Shown here: piece by piece, positions 1-8,493 of the stretch
Position numbering within the stretch: the stretch's first letter is position 1
Layout: every line of letters begins with the position of its first letter
DNA from: Pseudomonas fluorescens
GTDB lineage: Bacteria; Pseudomonadota; Gammaproteobacteria; Pseudomonadales; Pseudomonadaceae
Direction of reading: 5' to 3'
Assembly: GCF_005938625.1 (NCBI RefSeq)
Contig: NZ_VCNJ01000004.1
Coordinates: 1-64,000, forward strand
DNA length: 64,000 nt
The notes under the pieces: generated by a model
Told to the model about the DNA's origin: nothing
Databases searched by the model: none
What the model saw: only the letters and a program-made list of their open reading frames with translations
Program-made: the position numbers and the translations under genes

Positions 1-27
1 ACCGGTCTCTACAGTGAGGGTCGCTCT

Positions 28-47
28 TTGTCACGGTCTGGTGACAA
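28..47. promoter_or_regulatory. Perfect inverted repeat upstream of the AGE isomerase
   Basis: TTGTCAC and GTGACAA arms (7 bp each) flank a 6-bp spacer about 80 bp before the isomerase start. The dyad is seen directly; calling it an operator is inference. The right arm overlaps the element shared with the gtsA promoter. Confidence 0.5.
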
Positions 48-94
48 ACCCCGCCCCCTTCGTTACAAGCCCACCCCGACCCGTTGTTTAGACT
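40..94 (+). promoter_or_regulatory. Composite promoter element, copy 1 (AGE isomerase)
   Basis: GGTGACA (40-46), nine bases, CCCTTCGTTAC (56-66), eighteen bases, then TGTTTAGACT (85-94). The same three blocks recur with the same spacing before gtsA. The last block could hold a -10 hexamer. A shared activator such as GltR of the GtrS/GltR glucose system is an inference; the regulator genes are not in the window. Confidence 0.5.
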
Positions 95-106
95 TCCCGC
101 AGTCAT

Positions 107-118
107 AACAACAAAAAA
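107..118 (+). promoter_or_regulatory. Hfq/Crc-type CA motif before the AGE isomerase
   Basis: AACAACAAAAAA sits next to the AAAAGG ribosome site and matches the AANAANAA pattern known for Hfq/Crc translational repression in Pseudomonas. The motif is seen; repression is inferred. Confidence 0.45.
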
Positions 119-126
119 GGCCACCC

Positions 127-1386
127 ATGGATCGCTTCCAACCCGGCTTCAGCAGTTGGCTGAACGCCCCTGCCCACCAGCAATGGCTCGCCGCCGAAGG
201 CCTGCGCCTGCTGGATTTCGCCAAGGCATCAAAGCTGCCCGAAGGCTTCGGCAACCTCGACGAACGCGGCCGTCTGCCAGCCAACGCGCAAGCCGAAACC
301 ATGAACACCGCACGCATGACCCACAGCTTCGCCATGGCCCATATTCAAGGCCTGCCGGGTTTTGCCGAACTGATTGATCACGGCATCGCCGCCCTGCGCG
401 GGCCGTTGCGTGATGCGTTACACGGTGGCTGGTTCGCGGTCGCCGAACACCGCGACGACAACACCGGCAAGAACGCCTATCTGCATGCCTTTGTCGCGCT
501 GGCGGCCAGCTCTGCCGTGGTTGCACAGCGCCCCGGCGCACAAGCGCTGCTGGACGATGCCATCGACATCATCGACACGTATTTCTGGAGCGAAGAAGAG
601 GGCGCCATGCGCGAATTCTTCAATCGCGACTGGAGCGAAGAAGAGGCCTATCGAGGCGCCAACAGCAACATGCACGCCACCGAAGCGTTCCTCGCGCTGG
701 CCGATGTCACTGAAGATCCGCGCTGGCTGAGCCGCGCGCAACGCATCGTCGAGCGGGTGATCCACGGTCATGCTGCCGCCAACGGTTACATGGTCATCGA
801 GCATTTCGATCGCGACTGGCAGCCGCTGCGTGAATACAACCACGACAATCCTGCCGACGGTTTTCGCCCGTATGGCACCACGCCCGGCCACGGTTTCGAG
901 TGGGCGCGGTTGCTGTTACACCTCGAAGCTGCACGGGTTCAGGCCGGCATGCTCACACCCGGTTGGCTCGCCACCGACGCGCAGAAACTGTTCGAGAACA
1001 ATTGCCGCAACGGTTGGGACGTCGATGGTCTGCCGGGCATCGTCTACACCCTCGACTGGGACAATAAATCCGTCGTTCGCCATCGCCTGCACTGGACGCA
1101 CGCCGAAGCCAGTGCCGCTGCCAGCGCCTTGTTCAAACGCACCGGCGATGCGCAATACGAAACCTGGTACCGACTGTTCTGGGAATTCTGCGAGACGAAT
1201 TTCATTGACCGCTGCGACGGCAGCTGGCACCACGAACTCAATCCGCAAAACCTGCCAAGTGCCGATATCTGGCCGGGCAAACCTGATCTGTATCACGCCT
1301 GGCAGGCCGTGCTGATCCCTCGTCTACCCTTGTCACCCAGTATGGCGACTGCGCTGGCACAGTTATCCCAGAGCAGTCCTGTGTAA
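127..1386 (+). CDS. AGE family epimerase/isomerase (mannose isomerase-like)
   Basis: A 419-residue cytoplasmic protein of the N-acylglucosamine 2-epimerase/YihS family (alpha6/alpha6 barrel), which interconverts aldoses and ketoses such as mannose and fructose. Length is typical and the whole chain fits the family, including the conserved stretch HWTHAEASAAA near residue 325. There is no signal peptide. The start at 127 follows an AAAAGG ribosome site. It lies directly before the glucose ABC transporter and shares its promoter architecture, which suggests induction by the same sugar signal. Exact substrate (mannose, glucose or another hexose) cannot be read from sequence. Confidence 0.85.
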   Translation: MDRFQPGFSSWLNAPAHQQWLAAEGLRLLDFAKASKLPEGFGNLDERGRLPANAQAETMNTARMTHSFAMAHIQGLPGFAELIDHGIAALRGPLRDALHGGWFAVAEHRDDNTGKNAYLHAFVALAASSAVVAQRPGAQALLDDAIDIIDTYFWSEEEGAMREFFNRDWSEEEAYRGANSNMHATEAFLALADVTEDPRWLSRAQRIVERVIHGHAAANGYMVIEHFDRDWQPLREYNHDNPADGFRPYGTTPGHGFEWARLLLHLEAARVQAGMLTPGWLATDAQKLFENNCRNGWDVDGLPGIVYTLDWDNKSVVRHRLHWTHAEASAAASALFKRTGDAQYETWYRLFWEFCETNFIDRCDGSWHHELNPQNLPSADIWPGKPDLYHAWQAVLIPRLPLSPSMATALAQLSQSSPV

Positions 1387-1392
1387 CCATGT

Positions 1393-1447
1393 GGTGACAT
1401 TCGCGCGTCCCTTCGTTACCTGCGAAGGGAAACGTCCTGTTTAAACT
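1393..1447 (+). promoter_or_regulatory. Composite promoter element, copy 2 (gtsA)
   Basis: GGTGACA (1393-1399), nine bases, CCCTTCGTTAC (1409-1419), eighteen bases, TGTTTAAACT (1438-1447). Block order and spacing are identical to the copy before the AGE isomerase, while the bases between blocks differ, as expected for selected protein-contact sites. Confidence 0.5.
1408..1430. promoter_or_regulatory. Perfect inverted repeat upstream of gtsA
   Basis: TCCCTTCG and CGAAGGGA (8-bp arms) flank a 7-base loop, 75 to 97 bases before the gtsA start, and overlap the middle block of the composite element. It may be a dimeric operator or a weak terminator for the upstream gene; it has no T tract. Confidence 0.45.
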
Positions 1448-1480
1448 CCTGTGCAGCGCAAGCACCAGACTTGCATGCAT

Positions 1481-1494
1481 AACAACAAGAAAGG
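1481..1494 (+). promoter_or_regulatory. Hfq/Crc-type CA motif overlapping the gtsA ribosome site
   Basis: AACAACAAGAAAGG joins an AANAANAA tract directly to the AAAGG ribosome site, about 10 bases before the gtsA ATG. The placement is typical of Hfq/Crc-repressed transport genes in Pseudomonas; the role is inferred. Confidence 0.5.
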
Positions 1495-1504
1495 TACATC
1501 TCAG

Positions 1505-2806
1505 ATGAATGCGATTTCTCGCCTCGCTACTGTCATTTCTGTCGCCTCCCTGTTCCCGCTCGCAATTCTGCCTCTCAGTGTTTCCGCTGCCGAATCCAAA
1601 GGTTCGGTCGAAGTCGTGCACTGGTGGACGTCCGGTGGCGAAAAAGCCGCTGTTGATGTGCTCAAGGCCCAAGTCGAAAAAGACGGTTTCACCTGGAAAG
1701 ACGGCGCTGTCGCCGGCGGTGGCGGTGCGACTGCCATGACCGTGCTGAAAAGCCGTGCAGTCGCCGGCAACCCGCCTGGTGTTGCTCAGATAAAAGGCCC
1801 GGACATTCAGGAATGGGCATCCACCGGTCTGCTCGACACCGACGTGTTGAAAGACGTCGCCAAGTCGGAAAAGTGGGACAGCCTGCTCGACAAGAAAGTC
1901 TCCGATACCGTGAAGTACGACGGTGATTACGTGGCCGTACCGGTGAACATTCACCGTGTGAACTGGCTGTGGATCAACCCGGAAGTGTTCAAGAAAGCCG
2001 GGATCACCAAGAACCCGACCACCCTCGAAGAATTCTATGCCGCTGGCGACAAGCTGAAAGCTGCGGGCTTCATTCCGCTGGCCCACGGCGGTCAGCCTTG
2101 GCAGGACAGCACCGTGTTCGAAGCCGTGGTGCTTTCGGTCATGGGTGTCGATGGTTACAAGAAAGCCCTGGTTGATCTGGACAACGCCGCGCTGACCGGT
2201 CCGGAAATGGTCAAGGCGCTGACCGAGCTGAAGAAAGTCGCGACCTACATGGACGCCGACGGCAAAGGTCAGGACTGGAACCTGGAAGCGGCCAAAGTCA
2301 TCAACGGCAAGGCTGGCATGCAGATCATGGGTGACTGGGCCAAGTCCGAATGGACTGCCGCCAAGAAAGTCGCCGGCAAGGATTACGAGTGCGTAGCTTT
2401 CCCGGGCACCGACAAGGCGTTCACCTACAACATCGACTCGCTGGCCGTGTTCAAGCAGAAGGACGCCGGCACTGCGGCCGGTCAGCAGGACATCGCCAAA
2501 GTCGTGCTGGGTGAAAACTTCCAGAAAGTCTTCAGCATCAACAAAGGCTCGATCCCGGTTCGCAACGACATGTTGAACAACATGGACAAGCTCGGCTTCG
2601 ATTCCTGCGCGCAGACTGCTGCCAAGGACTTCCTGGCAGACGCCAAGTCCGGCGGCCTGCAGCCAAGCATGGCGCACAACATGGCGACCACGCTGGCGGT
2701 GCAAGGCGCGTTCTTTGATGTCGTGACCAACTACATCAACGACCCGAAAGCCGACCCGGCCGACACCGCCAAGAAACTTGGCGCAGCGATCAAGTCGTCC
2801 AAATAA
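1505..2806 (+). CDS. gtsA: Glucose/mannose ABC transporter, periplasmic sugar-binding protein
   Basis: A 433-residue extracellular solute-binding protein of the carbohydrate (CUT1) type that delivers glucose to GtsBCD. Residues 1 to about 27 form a signal peptide with cleavage after VSAA; the mature chain opens with [11 protein letters not shown], typical of sugar-binding proteins. An in-frame start 18 codons upstream would bury the signal peptide, so the ATG at 1505, behind AAAGG, is chosen. It heads gtsABCD-oprB and is separated from gtsB by a heptad inverted repeat that may keep gtsA expression above that of the permease genes. Confidence 0.93.
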   Translation: MNAISRLATVISVASLFPLAILPLSVSAAESKGSVEVVHWWTSGGEKAAVDVLKAQVEKDGFTWKDGAVAGGGGATAMTVLKSRAVAGNPPGVAQIKGPDIQEWASTGLLDTDVLKDVAKSEKWDSLLDKKVSDTVKYDGDYVAVPVNIHRVNWLWINPEVFKKAGITKNPTTLEEFYAAGDKLKAAGFIPLAHGGQPWQDSTVFEAVVLSVMGVDGYKKALVDLDNAALTGPEMVKALTELKKVATYMDADGKGQDWNLEAAKVINGKAGMQIMGDWAKSEWTAAKKVAGKDYECVAFPGTDKAFTYNIDSLAVFKQKDAGTAAGQQDIAKVVLGENFQKVFSINKGSIPVRNDMLNNMDKLGFDSCAQTAAKDFLADAKSGGLQPSMAHNMATTLAVQGAFFDVVTNYINDPKADPADTAKKLGAAIKSSK

Positions 2807-2816
2807 GCCGTAACGG

Positions 2817-2896
2817 CAAGCTGCGAGCTGCGAGCCGCAAGCTACAAGCTTGAGCTCTAGCGGTCTTGCAGCTTGCAGCTTGCGGCTTGTAGCTGC
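2817..2896. repeat. Head-to-head heptanucleotide repeat between gtsA and gtsB
   Basis: Four consecutive 7-base units of the type AGCTGCG/AGCYRCA (2819-2846) face units of the type AGCTTGC/GGCTTGT (2870-2896) in inverted orientation, giving a long imperfect stem. It lies in the gtsA-gtsB gap. Such stems can stabilise the upstream mRNA or attenuate downstream expression; that role is inferred. Confidence 0.6.
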
Positions 2897-2923
2897 TCTT
2901 CACTTTTTTTGATGGATTTCCCC

Positions 2924-3832
2924 ATGAGTTCTGTTGCTGTGTTCAGCAAGGCCTCGCCGTTCGATGCATTGCAGCGCTGGCTACCCAAACTGGTGCTGGC
3001 GCCGAGCATGTTCATCGTTCTGGTGGGCTTCTATGGCTACATCCTGTGGACGTTCGTGCTGTCGTTCACCACCTCGACGTTCCTGCCGACTTACAAGTGG
3101 GCCGGACTTGCGCAATACGCGCGGTTGTTCGACAACGATCGCTGGTGGGTCGCGAGCAAGAACCTCGCGGTGTTCGGCGGCATGTTCATCGGCATCACCT
3201 TGGTAATTGGCGTGTTGCTGGCGGTGTTCCTCGACCAGCGCATCCGTCGCGAAGGCTTTATCCGCACCATTTACCTGTACCCGATGGCGCTCTCGATGAT
3301 CGTCACCGGTACGGCGTGGAAGTGGCTGCTCAACCCGGGCATGGGCCTGGACAAATTGTTGCGGGACTGGGGCTGGGAAGGCTTCCGTCTCGACTGGCTG
3401 ATCGACCCGGATCGCGTGGTCTACTGCCTGGTGATCGCCGCTGTCTGGCAAGCCTCGGGCTTCATCATGGCGATGTTCCTCGCCGGCCTGCGTGGCGTCG
3501 ATCAATCGATCATCCGTGCCGCGCAGATCGATGGCGCGAGCATGCCGACGATCTACTGGAAAGTAGTGCTGCCAAGCCTGCGTCCGGTGTTCTTCAGTGC
3601 CGTGATGATTCTGGCGCACATCGCGATCAAGAGCTTCGACCTGGTCGCGGCGATGACCGCCGGTGGCCCGGGTTATTCCTCTGACCTGCCGGCGATGTTC
3701 ATGTATTCCTTCACCTTCAGTCGCGGCCAGATGGGCATGGGCTCGGCCAGTGCGATTCTGATGCTCGGTGCGATCCTCGCGATCATCGTGCCTTACCTGT
3801 ATTCCGAGCTGAGGACCAAGCGCAATGACTAG
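2924..3832 (+). CDS. gtsB: Glucose ABC transporter permease
   Basis: A 302-residue inner-membrane permease of the MalF/UgpA type. Hydrophobic segments start near residue 25 and recur through the chain. The cytoplasmic EAA loop that contacts the ATPase is visible around AAQIDGASMPTIYWKVVLPSL (residues 204-224). A longer frame begins inside the intergenic repeat, so ATG 2924 is chosen. The gene ends 8 bases inside gtsC, indicating translational coupling. Confidence 0.9.
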   Translation: MSSVAVFSKASPFDALQRWLPKLVLAPSMFIVLVGFYGYILWTFVLSFTTSTFLPTYKWAGLAQYARLFDNDRWWVASKNLAVFGGMFIGITLVIGVLLAVFLDQRIRREGFIRTIYLYPMALSMIVTGTAWKWLLNPGMGLDKLLRDWGWEGFRLDWLIDPDRVVYCLVIAAVWQASGFIMAMFLAGLRGVDQSIIRAAQIDGASMPTIYWKVVLPSLRPVFFSAVMILAHIAIKSFDLVAAMTAGGPGYSSDLPAMFMYSFTFSRGQMGMGSASAILMLGAILAIIVPYLYSELRTKRND

Positions 3833-4670
3833 TCTCGCTGCCAAACCTGCTATCAGCCTGAGTCGCATCGCGATCTACGCGGTGCTGATCATCGCCGTAC
3901 TGCTTTATCTGGTGCCGCTGGTGGTGATGTTGCTGACCAGCTTCAAGACCCCGGAAGACATCAGCACCGGCAACCTGCTGAGCTGGCCGACCGTGGTCAG
4001 CGGCATCGGTTGGGTCAAGGCCTGGGCCACCGTTGACGGTTACTTCTGGAACTCGATCAAGATCACCGTTCCGGCGGTAATTATCTCTACCGGCATCGGC
4101 GCGTTGAACGGCTATGTGCTGTCGTTCTGGCGCTTCCGTGGTTCGCAGTTGTTTTTCGGTCTGCTGTTGTTCGGTTGCTTCCTGCCGTTCCAGACCGTGC
4201 TGCTGCCGGCTTCGTTCACCCTCGGCAAAATGGGTCTGGCGAGCACCACCACCGGCCTGGTGTTTATCCACGTGGTTTACGGTCTGGCGTTCACCACGCT
4301 GTTCTTCCGTAACTACTACGTGAGCATTCCGGATGCGCTGGTGAAAGCTGCACGCCTCGACGGCGCAGGTTTCTTCACGATTTTCCGCCGCATCATTCTG
4401 CCGATGTCGACGCCGATCATCATGGTTTGCCTGATCTGGCAGTTCACCCAGATCTGGAACGACTTCCTGTTCGGTGTGGTGTTCTCCAGCGGTGATTCGC
4501 AACCGATCACGGTGGCGCTGAACAACCTGGTCAACACCAGCACCGGCGCCAAGGAATACAACGTTGATATGGCAGCGGCGATGATCGCCGGCCTGCCGAC
4601 CCTGCTGGTCTATGTGGTCGCAGGCAAGTATTTCGTGCGCGGGCTGACGGCCGGCGCAGTCAAGGGGTAA
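3825..4670 (+). CDS. gtsC: Glucose ABC transporter permease
   Basis: A 281-residue MalG/UgpE-type inner-membrane permease, partner of GtsB. It starts with a cytoplasmic tail and a membrane segment at about residues 14-36, and has the EAA-type loop DALVKAARLDGAGFFTIFRR near residue 170. It overlaps gtsB by 8 bases and is followed after 2 bases by the ATPase gene, so the three genes form one translationally coupled unit. Confidence 0.9.
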   Translation: MTSLAAKPAISLSRIAIYAVLIIAVLLYLVPLVVMLLTSFKTPEDISTGNLLSWPTVVSGIGWVKAWATVDGYFWNSIKITVPAVIISTGIGALNGYVLSFWRFRGSQLFFGLLLFGCFLPFQTVLLPASFTLGKMGLASTTTGLVFIHVVYGLAFTTLFFRNYYVSIPDALVKAARLDGAGFFTIFRRIILPMSTPIIMVCLIWQFTQIWNDFLFGVVFSSGDSQPITVALNNLVNTSTGAKEYNVDMAAAMIAGLPTLLVYVVAGKYFVRGLTAGAVKG

Positions 4671-4672
4671 TC

Positions 4673-5833
4673 ATGGCAACGCTCGAACTTCGCAACGTAA
4701 ACAAGACCTACGGTGCCGGCCTGCCGGACACCCTGAAGAACATCGAACTGTCGATCAAGGACGGTGAGTTCCTGATCCTGGTCGGCCCGTCGGGTTGTGG
4801 CAAATCGACCTTGATGAACTGCATCGCCGGTCTGGAAACCATCACCGGCGGCGCGATCATGATCGGTGACCAGGACGTCAGCGGCATGAGCCCGAAGGAT
4901 CGCGACATCGCCATGGTGTTCCAGTCCTACGCGCTGTACCCGACCATGAGCGTGCGCGAGAACATCGAATTCGGCCTGAAAATTCGCAAGATGCCGCAGT
5001 CGGCGATCGACGAAGAAGTCGCGCGCGTGGCCAAGCTGTTGCAGATCGAACACCTGCTCAATCGCAAGCCGGGTCAGCTCTCCGGTGGTCAGCAACAGCG
5101 TGTGGCGATGGGGCGTGCACTGGCGCGGCGGCCGAAGATCTATCTGTTCGACGAACCGTTGTCCAACCTTGACGCCAAGCTGCGCGTCGAGATGCGCACC
5201 GAAATGAAACTGATGCACCAGCGCCTGAAAACCACCACGGTCTACGTGACCCACGACCAGATCGAAGCGATGACCCTGGGCGACAAAGTGGCGGTGATGA
5301 AGGACGGCATCATCCAGCAGTTCGGCACGCCGAAAGACATCTACAACAACCCGGCCAATCTGTTCGTGGCGAGCTTCATCGGTTCGCCGCCGATGAACTT
5401 CATTCCGCTGCGTCTGCAACGCAAGGACGGTCGTCTGCTGGCGCTGCTCGACAGCGGTCAGGCCCGTTGCGAGTTGCCGATGAGCATGCAGGATGCTGGT
5501 CTGGAAGATCGCGAAGTGATTCTCGGCCTGCGCCCTGAGCAGATTGTTTTGGCGAACGGAGAGGGTAACGGCCTGCCGAGCATTCGTGCCGAAGTGCAGG
5601 TCACTGAGCCGACCGGTCCGGACACCTTGGTGTTCGTTAATTTGAATGAAACCAAAGTCTGCTGCCGTCTGGCGCCGGACGTGGCACCGCAGGTGGGCGA
5701 GAACCTGACGCTGCAATTCGATCCGTCGAAAGTGTTGTTGTTCGATGCCAACACCGGCGAGCGCCTCGGCACTGCCGGTCAACCACAGACCGATGCGCGG
5801 TCTGCGAACGTGGCGCAATTCAAAGGCCGCTGA
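4673..5833 (+). CDS. gtsD: Glucose ABC transporter ATP-binding protein (MalK/UgpC type)
   Basis: A 386-residue ATPase that energises GtsBC. Walker A GPSGCGKST (about residues 37-45), signature LSGGQQQR (about 134-141), Walker B YLFDEPLSNLD and the H-loop VTHDQ are all present. The C-terminal 140 residues form the regulatory OB/TOBE region of the MalK subfamily. It starts 2 bases after gtsC. Confidence 0.92.
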   Translation: MATLELRNVNKTYGAGLPDTLKNIELSIKDGEFLILVGPSGCGKSTLMNCIAGLETITGGAIMIGDQDVSGMSPKDRDIAMVFQSYALYPTMSVRENIEFGLKIRKMPQSAIDEEVARVAKLLQIEHLLNRKPGQLSGGQQQRVAMGRALARRPKIYLFDEPLSNLDAKLRVEMRTEMKLMHQRLKTTTVYVTHDQIEAMTLGDKVAVMKDGIIQQFGTPKDIYNNPANLFVASFIGSPPMNFIPLRLQRKDGRLLALLDSGQARCELPMSMQDAGLEDREVILGLRPEQIVLANGEGNGLPSIRAEVQVTEPTGPDTLVFVNLNETKVCCRLAPDVAPQVGENLTLQFDPSKVLLFDANTGERLGTAGQPQTDARSANVAQFKGR

Positions 5834-5841
5834 AGAACAGT

Positions 5842-5929
5842 GTAGGAGTGAGCCTGCTCGCGATGACGGTGTATCAGTCGACAGAGATGTTGAATGTAAA
5901 ACCGCTATCGCGAGCAGGCTCACTCCTAC
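5842..5929. repeat. REPIN, family A (GTAGGAGTGAGCCTGCTCGCG)
   Basis: Inverted copies of a REP sequence, GTAGGAGTGAGCCTGCTCGCG at the left and its complement at the right, with a variable centre. It separates gtsD from oprB. One of eight family A elements in the window. Confidence 0.85.
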
Positions 5930-5997
5930 AAGGAGCACGCGGTGCCCGGCCTGTCGAGCATCGCAATTTATGTAAACCGCGTTAGATAAAAACAGTT

Positions 5998-6011
5998 AAT
6001 AACAATAAAGA
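5998..6011 (+). promoter_or_regulatory. Hfq/Crc-type CA motif upstream of oprB
   Basis: AATAACAATAAAGA, an AANAANAA-type A-rich tract 14 to 27 bases before the oprB ATG. Suggests the porin is under the same catabolite repression as gtsA; inferred from the motif only. Confidence 0.45.
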
Positions 6012-6024
6012 CGAGGATGTAGGG

Positions 6025-7374
6025 ATGAAAAAGAAACACGTCAATGCCCGGTTGATCTGCCAAGTGTCAGCTGCGGCGGCATTGGTGCTGGCCGGTAACG
6101 CCATGGCGGCGGATGCCTTCAGCTCCGACTCGAAATGGATGACCGGCGACTGGGGTGGCGAGCGTACCAAGCTGATCGAGCAGGGTATCGACATCAAGGC
6201 TGACTACGTTGGGGAAGTCGGTGGCAACCTGAACGGTGGCTACAACGACGACAAGACCGCGCGTTACGCTGACCAGTTCGGTCTGGGCGTGGCACTCGAT
6301 CTGCAAAAGCTGTGGGGCTGGGATAACACTCAGGCGAAGATCCAGCTGACCAACCGTAACGGCTACAACATCTCCAACGACCGCGTTGGCGATCCGCGTG
6401 CCGGCACCTTGAGTTCTTCGCAAGAAGTTTACGGCCGTGGCCACATGGTGCGTCTGACCCAGTTGTGGATTCAGCACCAGTTCTTCGACAACAAACTCGA
6501 CGTCAAGGCTGGTTACTTCGGTGAAGGCGAAGACTTCAACACCTTCCCGTGCGACTTCCAGAACCTGGCGTTCTGCGGTTCCCAAGTGGGTAACTGGGCG
6601 ACCAACATCTGGTACAACTGGCCCGTCAGCCAGGCCGCGATCCGTGTGAAGTACAACATCAACGACGAGCTCTACGCGCAGATCGGTGCGTACAACCAGA
6701 ACCCGTCGCAGCTGGAACACGGCAACGGCTTCAAACTCAGCGGCAGCGGCACCAAAGGTACCGTTCTTCCGGTCGAGCTGGTCTGGTCGCCGAAGGTCAA
6801 CAGCCTGCCGGGCGAATACCGCGTCGGTTACTACAAGAGCACGGCCGATGCCGACGACGTTCGCGAAGACGTCAACGGTTTCGACGCTGCTACTACTGGC
6901 GATGCCTACAAGACCCACAGCAGCAAAAGCGGCTACTGGTTCGTCGCGCAACAGCAACTCACCAGCCACAACGGTGATGCGACCCGCGGTCTGAACATCG
7001 CGGCCAATGCCACGTTCCACGACAAGGACACCAACTTCATCGACAACTATCAGTCGGTGATGTTTGTCTACAAAGGCCCGTTCGACGCGCGTCCGAAGGA
7101 TGACGTCGGTATCGGCGCGGCACGTATCCACGTCAACGACGACGTGAAGAAAAACGCCGAGCTGTTGAACGCTTCCAACGGTGTGTCGGATTACGACAAC
7201 CCGGTGTTCTCGCCGATTCGTGAAACCGAATACAACTACGAGATCAACTACGGCTTCCACGTCACCAACTGGCTGACCGTACGTCCTAACCTGCAGTACA
7301 TCACTCACCCGGGTGGTGTGGATGAAGTGGACAACGCTTTGGTCGCTGGCCTGAAAATTCAGTCTACGTTCTAA
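6025..7374 (+). CDS. oprB: Carbohydrate-selective porin OprB
   Basis: A 449-residue outer-membrane porin for glucose and related sugars. Signal peptide residues 1-28 (KKKHVNARL, hydrophobic core, AMA cleavage). The mature chain has the OprB-family WMTGDWGGER stretch near its N terminus, alternating aromatic beta-strands, and ends with F as outer-membrane barrels do. It lies behind the glucose ABC transporter and is closed by a strong terminator. Confidence 0.93.
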   Translation: MKKKHVNARLICQVSAAAALVLAGNAMAADAFSSDSKWMTGDWGGERTKLIEQGIDIKADYVGEVGGNLNGGYNDDKTARYADQFGLGVALDLQKLWGWDNTQAKIQLTNRNGYNISNDRVGDPRAGTLSSSQEVYGRGHMVRLTQLWIQHQFFDNKLDVKAGYFGEGEDFNTFPCDFQNLAFCGSQVGNWATNIWYNWPVSQAAIRVKYNINDELYAQIGAYNQNPSQLEHGNGFKLSGSGTKGTVLPVELVWSPKVNSLPGEYRVGYYKSTADADDVREDVNGFDAATTGDAYKTHSSKSGYWFVAQQQLTSHNGDATRGLNIAANATFHDKDTNFIDNYQSVMFVYKGPFDARPKDDVGIGAARIHVNDDVKKNAELLNASNGVSDYDNPVFSPIRETEYNYEINYGFHVTNWLTVRPNLQYITHPGGVDEVDNALVAGLKIQSTF

Positions 7375-7412
7375 CGCGTCTGCGATAAGCTCCTCTCTAT
7401 GTGCGCATATTT

Positions 7413-7442
7413 GCGGACAGCCAAGGCTGTCCGCTTTTTTTT
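7413..7442 (+). terminator. Rho-independent terminator of the gts-oprB operon
   Basis: GCGGACAGCC and GGCTGTCCGC (10-bp perfect stem, 2-base loop) followed by eight T residues. Confidence 0.9.
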
Positions 7443-7487
7443 GGGGCAAGCGCCGCCCTGTGAAAGTCGAGTTCAGGACCGTGGCAA

Positions 7488-8342
7488 ATGCATGAGCATC
7501 CGCTACAACGCTTCTTCAAATCCCTGCGTGAACAACCGGTGTTCGCCTGGGAACGCTATCAGATGCGCGACGTGTTGGTGATCGATCACCCGTTGTGTCA
7601 GGCGGTGTTCAGTCGTCAGGGCGCCCAGTTGCTGCACTTTCAACCGCGCGGGCAAAAGCCGTGGTTGTGGTGTGCGGCGAAGTGGCCGCACGTCGGTGCC
7701 ATTCGCGGTGGTGTGCCGGTGTGTTGGCCGTGGTATGGCCGTCATCCGAGCGAAAACGCCTGGCCGTCCCATGGTTGGGCGCGTTTGCTCGACTGGAAGT
7801 TGCTCGACAGCAGCAGCGCCGAAGATGGCGTGCGCCTGCACTGGCAATTGCAGCTGTGCGACTGGCAGGTTGACCTGCACGCACATCTGGGTGAACGCAT
7901 GGAACTGCGCCTGAGCACCGAGCATCAGGACGACATGCCGTGCCAGTTGAGCCAGGCTTTGCATGCTTACTGGCGTATTGGCGATATCGGTGAGATAGCG
8001 CTGTCTGGGCTCGAAGGGGCGCAGGGTTATGACCAGTTGAATCGCCAGGTTTGCCAGCAGGAAGGTGAGTTGCGGGTGGATGGCGGCTGTCAGCGGGTGT
8101 TCCAGCACGACGGCGAATTGCAGCTGAAAGATCACGCCTGGCAGCGCGAGTTGTGCATTGATACCGGTGACAGCGCGGACACGGTGGTCTGGCATCCTGG
8201 AGCGCGGCCGTTGTTGGGCGTGACGTGGGATGAGATTTCGGAGTTTGTCTGTGTTGAAGCGGCGGCGGGCGGCACCGACAGTTTGCATCTGGCGCCTGGG
8301 GAGAAGGCGCATTTGAGTTTGCAGGCGTGGGCGGCGGCTTGA
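7488..8342 (+). CDS. D-hexose-6-phosphate mutarotase (YeaD family)
   Basis: A 284-residue cytoplasmic galactose-mutarotase-fold protein. Family features are the stretch GAIRGGVPVCWPWYG near residue 70, where the phosphate-binding arginine lies, and SHGWAR at about 98. It is expected to interconvert alpha and beta glucose-6-phosphate, feeding the beta form to Zwf. Position between oprB and hexR-zwf supports this. No signal peptide. Confidence 0.88.
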   Translation: MHEHPLQRFFKSLREQPVFAWERYQMRDVLVIDHPLCQAVFSRQGAQLLHFQPRGQKPWLWCAAKWPHVGAIRGGVPVCWPWYGRHPSENAWPSHGWARLLDWKLLDSSSAEDGVRLHWQLQLCDWQVDLHAHLGERMELRLSTEHQDDMPCQLSQALHAYWRIGDIGEIALSGLEGAQGYDQLNRQVCQQEGELRVDGGCQRVFQHDGELQLKDHAWQRELCIDTGDSADTVVWHPGARPLLGVTWDEISEFVCVEAAAGGTDSLHLAPGEKAHLSLQAWAAA

Positions 8343-8343
8343 T

Positions 8344-8445
8344 GATCGTTCCCACGCTCTGCGTGGGAATGCCTCAAGGGACGCTCCGCGTCCAGTGACG
8401 CGGAGCGTCACGGGCTGCATTCCCACGCAGAGCGTGGGAACGATC
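8344..8445. repeat. REPIN, family C (GATCGTTCCCACGCTCTGCG)
   Basis: Starts 2 bases after the mutarotase stop codon region. GATCGTTCCCACGCTCTGCG and its complement enclose a second inner dyad around ACGCTCCGCGT. First of four family C elements in the window. Confidence 0.85.
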
Positions 8446-8452
8446 AACCCCA

Positions 8453-8481
8453 GTAGGAGCTGCCGAAGGCTGCGATCTTTT
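8453..8481 (+). repeat. Solitary REP, family B
   Basis: A single GTAGGAGCTGCCGAAGGCTG...GATCTTTT unit without its inverted partner, between a family C element and hexR. Confidence 0.75.
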
Positions 8482-8493
8482 ACGCGAAGCGTC

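Noticed and set aside
1238..2704. A 488-codon open frame antisense to gtsA
   Set aside because: Antisense shadow: high GC third-position bias of gtsA keeps the opposite strand open. The protein is rich in His, Arg and Gln and resembles nothing.
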